From positions 248,001 through 312,000 of the forward strand of contig CALHPA010000001.1 of the NCBI GenBank assembly GCA_938036155.1: DNA of 64,000 nt. Direction: 5' to 3'. Shown piece by piece: positions 22,598-30,180 of the stretch. The stretch comes from an uncultured bacterium. Lineage in GTDB: Bacteria; Patescibacteriota; Saccharimonadia; Saccharimonadales; Saccharimonadaceae. The number at the start of each line of letters is the position of its first letter. Within the stretch, counting starts at the first letter, position 1. The translations under genes were made by a program, and so were the position numbers. Under the pieces are notes generated by a model. That model made no database searches. It saw nothing but the letters and a program-made list of their open reading frames with translations, and was not told the DNA's origin.

Positions 22598-24265
22598 CTA
22601 TTTCTTTGCACCAAGCTTAAATATCGGTTTCAACCCCGCAAAAGCAGTAGCAACTGCACCGCTAATCGCCAAAATCTCTTTCGTTGCGTTTGGAATTAGA
22701 ATCACACAAATTGTTGCAATTAACATATTTGTCAAAATTCCAAGGTCTGCAATGAAATATACTGTAGTTTTAGCTTTTTCGCTAATTCGTGGCTCATAAT
22801 CCGTATTTGCAATATTTTTAGCCACTTCTTCTTGCATTTTATCCAACATTTCAATCTCCTTTTCTGTTAAAGTTCTTCGTTCTGCTTTAACTTCATTTTT
22901 AACATTTTGCGACACTTTTTTATTTTCAGCCTCATTTTGAGTTGCAATACCTTCATTTTCAGGTGTTTTTGGCTCGTTTTCAGGCTGTTTTGGCGCTTCA
23001 GGCTTAGCTTCATCTTCACCCTTAACTTTCGCTAAAATTTTACCAAATCTTTCTTCCGAAAGTTGCGCTGGGCAAGCCGTTGAAGAATGATCGCGGTGTT
23101 TTCCGATTTTATCCACACCAAGTGCTTGCGAAACTTTCTTTAAGACTTCGATATAACGCTCATCAGTTGCATTGTCGAGAAACTCGATCGTAAAGCTTTC
23201 AATATTACTTTCGTGATTACCATTCGTGAAAGCCGTATTCCCTTTTGGCACAACCTGAATAATTTTCTCATTCGAAACTACAAGATGAGCAGACTTAAAG
23301 CTTTCCTTGCGCCTAAATTCATTTGTTGTCGCCTCGATTGAATCATTTGCCGTGTTATGAACTGTAATTTCACGAATTGGTTGCGAATCTCGCTGTAATT
23401 CATCTACAAACTTTTTCTGAATTTCATAATCTTGTGGAATATTACCAAAGTATTTTCCATTATCATCTTTGAGATTTTTTCGCCCATAGAACTGATTCGA
23501 TACATGAGCAGGAATCACTTGATCTACAAAATCAAATTCTTTTTCAAAATCAATAAATTCTGGTGCTTTATTCTCTGGAACTACTGCTTTACTTTCTGGC
23601 TGTGGAACTTTTCGAAAATCTCCAAGATTTGGTAGCGATCCTTCTTTTTCATCGAAAGCCGAGAAGTGAAGATAAACACCTGAACGCTGGGATTTGAACC
23701 AACGATCATCACCATTCACATTTTCGCCGTAAACCCAACCAGCCATTTCAATATCTGAACCATCTGGATATGTTGCGAACACACCAGATTGAGTTGTAGG
23801 TTCGTATCGAACATTTACACCGACACCTGAATTTACTACACGAACATTATCACTTTTTTCAACAATTTGAACTCCACCGATTCGCTCGCTCCAACCAAGA
23901 TATCGAAGTCCGTATATACTGAACCACTGACAGATTTCAGCGATTGAATTATAAATTCCTCTAGCTCCACTATGAACTTCGCTGTCGTGGATTTCGATTC
24001 GTCCGTCTCCGTGATTATATGCCCAGCCCACATGTTCATAAGGGTCATATTCTCCACTCGTTATATCAAAGAATACCGGAACCCATAGACCAACAGGTGG
24101 TTCTTCTTCGTGAATATTCCCTGCTGCCCTTTGAGCTAGATATTCTAGCCCTGCCGAATCTCTACGAACGGGTGCATTAACTGCATCATCCGCATACTGC
24201 AAGCACCAGCCTCGACTTGCTCTGATATCAAGGTTCGGACTTGTCTTTTGAATATATTTTGCCAT
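22598..24265 (-). CDS. Endolysin with CHAP, SH3-like, amidase domains and C-terminal holin-like segment
   Basis: 555 aa. Residues 1-130: CHAP-type Cys/His peptidase (C21 in RGWCLQYADD, H78 in HVGWAYNHGDG). Residues 135-205: SH3b-like wall-binding module. Residues 295-410: type-2 zinc amidase with H303 (TVHNTAND), H390 and C398 (HRDHSSTACP) as ligands. A Pro/Glu/Lys-rich linker (415-470) leads to two hydrophobic helices (about 500-550) resembling r1t-family holins. No signal peptide, so release would need a holin, which this C-terminus may itself supply. Last gene of the late operon. Two wall hydrolases plus a membrane hairpin in one chain is unusual. Confidence 0.85.
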   Translation of the reverse strand: MAKYIQKTSPNLDIRASRGWCLQYADDAVNAPVRRDSAGLEYLAQRAAGNIHEEEPPVGLWVPVFFDITSGEYDPYEHVGWAYNHGDGRIEIHDSEVHSGARGIYNSIAEICQWFSIYGLRYLGWSERIGGVQIVEKSDNVRVVNSGVGVNVRYEPTTQSGVFATYPDGSDIEMAGWVYGENVNGDDRWFKSQRSGVYLHFSAFDEKEGSLPNLGDFRKVPQPESKAVVPENKAPEFIDFEKEFDFVDQVIPAHVSNQFYGRKNLKDDNGKYFGNIPQDYEIQKKFVDELQRDSQPIREITVHNTANDSIEATTNEFRRKESFKSAHLVVSNEKIIQVVPKGNTAFTNGNHESNIESFTIEFLDNATDERYIEVLKKVSQALGVDKIGKHRDHSSTACPAQLSEERFGKILAKVKGEDEAKPEAPKQPENEPKTPENEGIATQNEAENKKVSQNVKNEVKAERRTLTEKEIEMLDKMQEEVAKNIANTDYEPRISEKAKTTVYFIADLGILTNMLIATICVILIPNATKEILAISGAVATAFAGLKPIFKLGAKK

Positions 24266-24274
24266 TTTTCCTCC

Positions 24275-24580
24275 TTATTTTTTAATCAATCCGCCATTCA
24301 AGACAAATTGCACTAATGCTCCTAAAATTGCCACGCCTACAGCCCAAACAATCTTACTCTGGTTTTCTTCGAGTCGCCGAAGACGCTCTTTGTTGCGTTC
24401 AGCTTCGCGTCGAACACTCTCAATATCTTTTTGGTGCTCAGTGACTGATTTTGAAAGCCCTGCGATAATCTCGAGCTGATCATTGGTATGCTCAACAATC
24501 TGCGTTAAACTATTGATTTTCTCTTCCAAAACATCAATTCGCGCTTCGAAGACTTCTTTACTTATGTATTTATCATCCAT
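24275..24580 (-). CDS. XhlA-like membrane-anchored lysis protein (101 aa)
   Basis: ATG at 24580 follows GGAGG; longer upstream starts run into the previous gene. Long coiled coil (residues 10-75) and one C-terminal transmembrane helix (IVWAVGVAILGALVQFVLNG), the layout of hemolysin XhlA proteins, which assist phage holins. Placed directly before the endolysin gene, 9 nt apart, in the lysis module. Confidence 0.75.
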   Translation of the reverse strand: MDDKYISKEVFEARIDVLEEKINSLTQIVEHTNDQLEIIAGLSKSVTEHQKDIESVRREAERNKERLRRLEENQSKIVWAVGVAILGALVQFVLNGGLIKK

Positions 24581-24593
24581 ATTCCTCCTTTCT

Positions 24594-24923
24594 CTATACC
24601 TGTTTTGCTTTATTTTCTTCAAAATCCCAGATTTGTCTCGAACTTTTTTCTCTAAAGTATTCATTTTTAAGAAGTTCTTTCTCAATTGCTTCCTTTGAAA
24701 TTTCAGTTCCTTCTGGTATTTGAACACTGAAAGTATTAAGGCTTAGGTCTTTTGTGCTATCTCCTGCTTTGCGAGCTTTGGTTTCTTCTGCGTAAGTTTT
24801 TCCGTTGGCGAAACTGCGAATTACAACTGTTCCTGCTCCATTAAAATTTGTGGTGAAGTGGTCGATTTCGTGCCAAGTCATAATTGCATTTCGTTCATCT
24901 GTAATAATTTTTACAATAGCCAT
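24594..24923 (-). CDS. Small phage structural-region protein (109 aa)
   Basis: AGGAG precedes the ATG. Beta-rich start (IVKIITDERNAIMTWHEIDHF, GAGTVVIRSF) and helical acidic end. It lies between the DUF859-like tail protein and the lysis genes, a usual place for tail-fibre accessory proteins. No family recognised. Confidence 0.6.
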   Translation of the reverse strand: MAIVKIITDERNAIMTWHEIDHFTTNFNGAGTVVIRSFANGKTYAEETKARKAGDSTKDLSLNTFSVQIPEGTEISKEAIEKELLKNEYFREKSSRQIWDFEENKAKQV

Positions 24924-24935
24924 TTTTACTCTCCT

Positions 24936-26738
24936 TTATAAATTATTTTTAGCTAGATATACTCCAGACACGTGATATTCTTCATAACTATCAGTTCCGC
25001 GCTTTTCTATTTCACCGTTTAAGCCGAGCTTAATGATGAATCCGCCTGAGTGCCTACTGTTATTGATACATATCCCAGCAAAAGCTGTTTCGTGCTTAGG
25101 CCAGTATTTCTCTTCGATTTTTTCAAGCATTCTACCATTACCATAATTCCCAGTGAATGAAAGCCGAAAGCCACAAAATCCATTTTTCTTGTAGAAAAGG
25201 CCTTTAGCACCCCAGCCCATATCAATCATCTTCCAGTGATCTGTGTCTTCTTGCGAATCCGTAAGAACCTTTCTGCCTCGCGAGAAAATATCGCCTAAAA
25301 CATCTAAATCACCAAATTCAGGAACTTTATTCACACCTACCTTTTCAGTATTGTTTGAAATAAAGAAAATCGGTTTTCCTGGTGAAATCTCCGCTATAGC
25401 TGAAGTTTCGCTCAATCTGTCTGTTACCTTTACTTCAATCTCGAAACTACCAGCACGATTTAAGCTCAAGTATTGTCTTTGAGCTGAGAAATTCGCTTCT
25501 GTAAGAACTGCTTGAATCGTTTTCCAGTTCTCCCAACTTCCACCGCTTGCTCTGTGCCGCATTTGGAGCGAAACAATGCGGTTTTTGTTCGAATTTCCAA
25601 TTTTTAATGTTGAGATTGTTCCGGAAATATCAATTTCCACTGTTTCATCAAAATTATTCTGGCGCTTCGCCGAAACGCTCAGGACTGGCGCAGAATATGG
25701 CAAAACTTCCGCTGTTTTATTGACGGTTTTCGAAATCCCGCGCGAATCTACTGCTGAAGCTGAAATTGTTAAACTACCTGCTGAATTTATCGCTCTTTCG
25801 AAAATCGCTTGAACCTGCTGGTTTTCGCTATAATCTGCTGAAATTGTTGCTCCGTCTGCTGCAAAAACATATCTTGATGGGCTAGCATATTTTTTCGCAG
25901 CCATTTTATTTTTCGGCAAGACCCACGCTTTTGGTTTTGAAAATCCCTGCACGAATATTTTAGGATTTCCAGTAATTTCGGTAATTTTAGCATTAGAGTC
26001 TGCAAAATCAAAATCGTTAAAATCTGGTTGAATTTTGCTCGAATCAAGCTGAATTTCAACATTAGTATAAGTCAGTCCGCCAATTTGAGTTCCACCATTC
26101 CAAGTCGTGATATCCGCTCCAAGACTTGTTCTCGTGGTGTTTGCCATTCGTTTATAGATTTCATCTATTTCACGTTCATTAGGTTGCCACACGAATTCAC
26201 CTTGTGCGTGTTCAAAACGAACAATTTCATTTTGGTCTGGAATTTGTAACGAGCCAATATGTGTGAAGTTAGCTTTTCGGTTCATATTGAGCTGGATTGG
26301 TTCGCCTAAAGTGTAAAGACCTTTTGAAAAGCTTGGATTACTCTGACGCGGAATTGTTGGCAAGCTATAAACTCGAGAAGTTCCTTGGCTTCGTCCACCA
26401 CCGTAAAAGCTTAATCCTACACCAATTTGGAACTCCGCCGTTCCATCATCTCGGTGATTGACGCGAACAGTTCCACTGGCAATGTAATGGTTTCGAGTGC
26501 TTAAATTTCCTTGATACGGCTTAATTCTTCCGCCATTGTTATAAACTTGTCCAGCATTTGTATTCACGAATCCGGCGTCAAGCTGTGAGTCTGCTCGATT
26601 AAAATGTGCGTGAAATTGCCAGTTTAGTAAGCTGAAATTACCTGCAATATCTTGATGCGCTAATTGAAAATCGACAAATGCGTAATTATCATTATTGCCG
26701 CCAATACGCACGCCATTAGCTCTAAAACTCTCGTTCAT
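24936..26738 (-). CDS. DUF859-like minor structural protein (probable receptor-binding tail protein)
   Basis: 600 aa. N-terminus with a jelly-roll/lectin-like pattern typical of DUF859 siphovirus proteins (NWQFHAHFNR, IASGTVRVNHRDDGTAEFQIGVGLSFYGGG), an Ig-like middle around residues 290-440 (SAPVLSVSAKR, FEIEVKVTDRLS) and a C-terminal head with Trp/Tyr and Gly (GWGAKGLFYKKNG). It is encoded after the tail-tip protein, overlapping by one base, so it likely forms the tip fibre that binds the cell surface. The receptor is unknown. Confidence 0.75.
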   Translation of the reverse strand: MNESFRANGVRIGGNNDNYAFVDFQLAHQDIAGNFSLLNWQFHAHFNRADSQLDAGFVNTNAGQVYNNGGRIKPYQGNLSTRNHYIASGTVRVNHRDDGTAEFQIGVGLSFYGGGRSQGTSRVYSLPTIPRQSNPSFSKGLYTLGEPIQLNMNRKANFTHIGSLQIPDQNEIVRFEHAQGEFVWQPNEREIDEIYKRMANTTRTSLGADITTWNGGTQIGGLTYTNVEIQLDSSKIQPDFNDFDFADSNAKITEITGNPKIFVQGFSKPKAWVLPKNKMAAKKYASPSRYVFAADGATISADYSENQQVQAIFERAINSAGSLTISASAVDSRGISKTVNKTAEVLPYSAPVLSVSAKRQNNFDETVEIDISGTISTLKIGNSNKNRIVSLQMRHRASGGSWENWKTIQAVLTEANFSAQRQYLSLNRAGSFEIEVKVTDRLSETSAIAEISPGKPIFFISNNTEKVGVNKVPEFGDLDVLGDIFSRGRKVLTDSQEDTDHWKMIDMGWGAKGLFYKKNGFCGFRLSFTGNYGNGRMLEKIEEKYWPKHETAFAGICINNSRHSGGFIIKLGLNGEIEKRGTDSYEEYHVSGVYLAKNNL

Positions 26739-28729
26739 TATCTTTCTCCTTTCGAATTTGCAACAAATGCCCAGCCAGTCTTTTCACCATCTTTAATTGC
26801 TACAATTTTAATTGGTGACATGTCAATTTCATCTTCGGCTTTAAATTTCTTCACCTCGGTCGTATCTTTATTAACGGTAAAAACACGCTGAATGCTATGT
26901 CCAATTTTTGAATATCCCGAAAACTCCAACGGCGTAATTGCAGTATAATCACCTTCGTTAATCGAGCTTTTAATAATCAAACCGTGTTCATCGATATGTA
27001 AATTTGCGTTCGAAATCTCACCCTGAGCTTGTGTCCAAACACTGGCGGTTTTATTGTTCGCTAAATTCAAATCCGCGAAAGCAATCGTTGAGTTTGCGTT
27101 TGCAGTAATTCTTACACTTAGAGCATTATTTTGTGGCAGAATTCCTTCGATTTTTACTTCTGCCCAATCAAAGCTAGTTCCTTCCGTAATTTCAAAGGTT
27201 CGAGCAACTGTTTCGCCATCTAAAATTTCAATTTTACCTGAACCAATAACCGGTTTTTTAATTCGACAAGAAAAGCTGTAGAAATTTTGTTTTTCATTCG
27301 CGAAATTCGAAGCCACTGCCACTGTTTGTGTTAAAGTGTTATTTTGAATAGTGATCTTTCGCCCTGAAATAGCTCCCTTACTGCGAGCTTCAGCAGAATT
27401 CTCAATTGTAAGATTTTGAATAGTTCGAATATTCCAGAAATTAGGCGAGCTAGTCTTTTCATCGAATGAATAGAATGCAGAATTTTTAAGCAAATTTAAA
27501 CCACCTGTTTTCGATATTGTATAGTTAAAATCTGCTAAAGTCTGATCGAGGCGCGAAAACTTTTCAAATGTTTCGCTCTCTAATTTCTCTTTTTGCGAAA
27601 TGACGCTTGCGATTTCTTGCTTTTGTTTATCGACGACGATTTCAGTATTAAAAATAGTTCTAGCAATTCCACCAGCTCGTTTGTAATCTGTTTTAGTTTT
27701 TTCTAGTTCTTTACCAACCAAAGATTCTTTAATACTCGAACCGCTAATCTCAATTTTAATGCCCGAAATCACGCTTTCAGTGAAGTTGCTGCCGTTTTGA
27801 ATCTCAACTCTGTCACTAACTTCGAACCAGAATAAGCCGATTGTTTCCGCCTCGAACGGCTGAGCTTCATATCCCTTGACTGCCTCAAAAATTGGCGAAA
27901 TAACTTCAGTTCGGTTTTTGTCTAAAATTTCATTATTCGCGAGTTTAAATTCACTTTCGCCCTGCTGCGCAACTTTTTCATTATCTTTCACAAAAATATT
28001 GTCTTCTTGCGGTGTTCTTGCGAGCGTTAATGTGTTTATTGGCACATTTTTTGGCTTAAATTTTAAACTTTTTAGTTCAGAATAAGTTATTCGGTCAATT
28101 TTTGCACGCTTAATTGGTTCAAATCTTAAAGCAGAATTTCGAACGATCGCAGTTGTTGCAGTTGCTCCACAAACCTCATCAAGAATACTTCGGAAAGTGG
28201 TTTTATTGATTTTTTCCCACAAATCTTTTGAAATTGTAAAATTCGCGTTTGGCAATCTCTCAAAATCAGTTCGTTTAAACTCAAGATTGAACTTATTTGC
28301 AATTTGAGATACCAAATCTGTCAGAGAAGCAGGAAAAGTTAAACTTCCAGCTGAATATTCCTTAGATGAAAGCTCCGCCATAAAATCAAAACCTTTAATT
28401 GTTGTGGTGTTTTTCTCAAGATTTACTGAACTTTCCGAAATTTGAAAACTGCCAAGATTTATTTTCTCAAAAATATTGTTTTGAAAATTAGTTTTAACTT
28501 CAATTTCAACCTGAACGACCTGATTAATTAAATTCTTCGAAACACCCAAAATTACGGCCGAAAATCCACTCATTGAGCTTAAAAATGGCGCTCCTGTTCG
28601 TTCGATCGAAAAACTGGCGAGTTCATCGTTGCTGGTTATTTTTGTGCCATTTGCTAAAATTAACGCAGTTCGAATTTCCCTCGTTGGCTGTTTAATCGCT
28701 TGTTTGAAATTTTCACTGACAATAAGCAT
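26738..28729 (-). CDS. Tail-tip / baseplate protein (663 aa)
   Basis: N-terminal 350 residues match the Tal-like baseplate hub pattern (start with a strand for a short variable loop, ISPIFEAVKGYEAQPFE, DRVEIQNG..TESVISGIKIEISGS), a short coiled coil (about 365-400), then carbohydrate-binding-like beta domains (GLNLLKNSAFYSF, NFWNI, then QNFYSFSCRIKKPVIG). It ends at the DUF859 start. No peptidase motif was recognised. Confidence 0.7.
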   Translation of the reverse strand: MLIVSENFKQAIKQPTREIRTALILANGTKITSNDELASFSIERTGAPFLSSMSGFSAVILGVSKNLINQVVQVEIEVKTNFQNNIFEKINLGSFQISESSVNLEKNTTTIKGFDFMAELSSKEYSAGSLTFPASLTDLVSQIANKFNLEFKRTDFERLPNANFTISKDLWEKINKTTFRSILDEVCGATATTAIVRNSALRFEPIKRAKIDRITYSELKSLKFKPKNVPINTLTLARTPQEDNIFVKDNEKVAQQGESEFKLANNEILDKNRTEVISPIFEAVKGYEAQPFEAETIGLFWFEVSDRVEIQNGSNFTESVISGIKIEISGSSIKESLVGKELEKTKTDYKRAGGIARTIFNTEIVVDKQKQEIASVISQKEKLESETFEKFSRLDQTLADFNYTISKTGGLNLLKNSAFYSFDEKTSSPNFWNIRTIQNLTIENSAEARSKGAISGRKITIQNNTLTQTVAVASNFANEKQNFYSFSCRIKKPVIGSGKIEILDGETVARTFEITEGTSFDWAEVKIEGILPQNNALSVRITANANSTIAFADLNLANNKTASVWTQAQGEISNANLHIDEHGLIIKSSINEGDYTAITPLEFSGYSKIGHSIQRVFTVNKDTTEVKKFKAEDEIDMSPIKIVAIKDGEKTGWAFVANSKGER

Positions 28730-29104
28730 TTATGCCTCTTTTCTAACTGGAATTAAACTCACTTTAAAGGGGTCAAAAATTCCACGTTTTTTGTCTTTGA
28801 GCTGAACGCTGTAATCGCCAGCGTAAAATTGGCCAGATTTCATTGCGTTGTATTTTGGATCGAAATATTCAACTGTAAAAAATGGTAAATCAACAACGCG
28901 TGCAATTTTTTGAATTTCTTCTACAGTTAAAATTCCGCCAAATTCAACTTCAATTTTTGGGAAAATTCCAATCATTGTCGCGCGAATTTCGCCGGCCATA
29001 TTGCGGTCTGAATTTAGCCAGAGCTTATTTCTTTGAAGCTGATAACTTTTTAAATTCGAAAAAACCTGACCGTTGATTTTAAGCAATTCACCATTTATTT
29101 GCAT
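28730..29104 (-). CDS. Small tail protein before the tail tip, distal-tail-like (124 aa)
   Basis: The ATG at 29104 follows AAGGGG; an upstream in-frame start would begin inside the promoter and terminator, so it is rejected. The pattern VEYFDPKYNAMKSGQFYAGDYS and FDPFKVSLIPV resembles short phage proteins at the Dit position. One base separates it from the tail-tip gene. First gene behind leader A. Confidence 0.65.
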   Translation of the reverse strand: MQINGELLKINGQVFSNLKSYQLQRNKLWLNSDRNMAGEIRATMIGIFPKIEVEFGGILTVEEIQKIARVVDLPFFTVEYFDPKYNAMKSGQFYAGDYSVQLKDKKRGIFDPFKVSLIPVRKEA

Positions 29105-29132
29105 TTTCGAAATTCCCCTTTCGTTTGGACAT

Positions 29133-29212
29133 AAAAAAGCGACCCACCCCGAGGGGTGAATCGCAAATGGTTCTTCTAATTTTATTATACCAAACTTTAG
29201 TCTTTTTGGCAA
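29133..29212 (-). promoter_or_regulatory. Leader A: promoter, AACCATTTGCG box and attenuator
   Basis: Minus strand: TTGCCA (29212-29207), 17-nt spacer, TATAAT (29189-29184), then the box AACCATTTGCG (29172-29162) at about the transcription start, then a hairpin (GCGA/TCGC plus CACCC/GGGTG around CGAG) and six T (29138-29133). The hairpin is a complete intrinsic terminator lying before the gene starting at 29104. Leaders B and C share the same parts. Confidence 0.8.
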
Positions 29213-29230
29213 AAAATAAGTTTAAATTAA

Positions 29231-29980
29231 TTAATAATTTAATACATCTTTAGAGCTTAGTGATCCGTTTATAAAATGAAAATGTGCGTATTTACCTTCA
29301 TATTTACAGCGATACATTTGGCTTTTACCAATAGCACTATCAGAATCACTATATTTTTCACAAGCTTTCTTAATATCATATATATTAGATAGGTTGTCTA
29401 TATTTGCACCAATGGCTATTTTTTCATATCTTGCAGTAGTTAAATATAAGTTATTATTGGGTTCTTCCTTAGAAAAAGATATTTCAGCTTTACCATAATA
29501 ATAAGGCTCACCATTTATTGCAATGATTTTATCGACACTTTCTGCGCCTAGATTTTGATTCGTAGCTGATACTTCAATTTTATTATTTTCCTGTTGTGAA
29601 AAATCTGAAATATTAAACGTTACAAAATCCTCCAACGACTCTTTTCCTTGAGTTTCTTTTTCTATAGTCTTATTACATTTGCTCAATGGGTCTTTATGGC
29701 TGACCGTATTTTCACAGTTGATTCTAATGCTCATTTTTGCAACATTTTTAAATCCTGAGATTTTGATCTTATAACTATTTTTACCAGTTTCAAGAGTTTG
29801 GTCTTTCTCTATATTAACAGATATTTTCTGTTTTGAGACCTCGTTGCTTATCTCTTTATTTCCCTTTTTGGCCGAAGAACCTGCCCAGACTATAATAATA
29901 AAAAACAGTATAAAAACAGATATAATCGTATATAATATAGCTTTTTTATCCGAATTCAATCTCGTTTTTTTCTGATTCAT
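29231..29980 (-). CDS. Membrane-anchored extracellular cargo protein (249 aa)
   Basis: Positively charged N-terminus then one transmembrane helix (AILYTIISVFILFFIIIVWAG, first 20 of it at about residues 14-33) and a soluble exterior part with four cysteines (INCEN, SKCNK, KKACEK, YRCKYEG) able to form two disulfides. Sits between the tape measure and tail-tip genes, where virion genes are normally uninterrupted, and has its own promoter, structured leader and upstream terminator. That is the signature of a moron expressed in the lysogen. It may alter the cell surface or exclude other phages; no family recognised. Confidence 0.75.
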   Translation of the reverse strand: MNQKKTRLNSDKKAILYTIISVFILFFIIIVWAGSSAKKGNKEISNEVSKQKISVNIEKDQTLETGKNSYKIKISGFKNVAKMSIRINCENTVSHKDPLSKCNKTIEKETQGKESLEDFVTFNISDFSQQENNKIEVSATNQNLGAESVDKIIAINGEPYYYGKAEISFSKEEPNNNLYLTTARYEKIAIGANIDNLSNIYDIKKACEKYSDSDSAIGKSQMYRCKYEGKYAHFHFINGSLSSKDVLNY

Positions 29981-30003
29981 TTTTTTCCAATCCTCGACTA
30001 AAT

Positions 30004-30115
30004 AAATTGAGCCGATGTTTAAAGTAGTATTGTTGTTCAGACGAATACGAAAGCTTCAAAATAAGCAAAAACATCAGCTCAATTTAAAAGCTTTCCGTAT
30101 TTTTTGTCTGAACAA
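30004..30115 (-). ncRNA. Pseudoknot leader of the cargo gene
   Basis: Stem 1: TTGTTCAGAC with GTCTGAACAA (30106-30115, 30033-30042), extended by a second run of 13 pairs with one bulge (30088-30101, 30044-30056). Its loop contains 30069-30085, which pairs over 17 nt (one G-U) with 30004-30020 downstream. The order a-b-a'-b' makes an H-type pseudoknot of unusual size, ending 20-25 nt before the ATG at 29980. No ORF crosses it. Confidence 0.8.
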
Positions 30116-30119
30116 TTTT

Positions 30120-30149
30120 ATTATACAACCAAAAGCCTATCAAAATCAA
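30120..30149 (-). promoter_or_regulatory. Promoter of the cargo gene
   Basis: Minus strand TTGATT (30149-30144), 18-nt spacer, TATAAT (30125-30120). The pseudoknot begins 5 nt after the -10, so it forms the very 5' end of the transcript. Confidence 0.75.
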
Positions 30150-30151
30150 GC

Positions 30152-30176
30152 AAAAAAGAGGCATTCGCCCCTTTTT
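30152..30176 (-). terminator. Terminator of the capsid-tail operon after the tape measure
   Basis: AAAAAGGGGC-GAAT-GCCTCTTTTTT on the minus strand, five bases after the tape-measure stop. It separates late structural transcription from the cargo gene. Confidence 0.85.
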
Positions 30177-30180
30177 CTCT

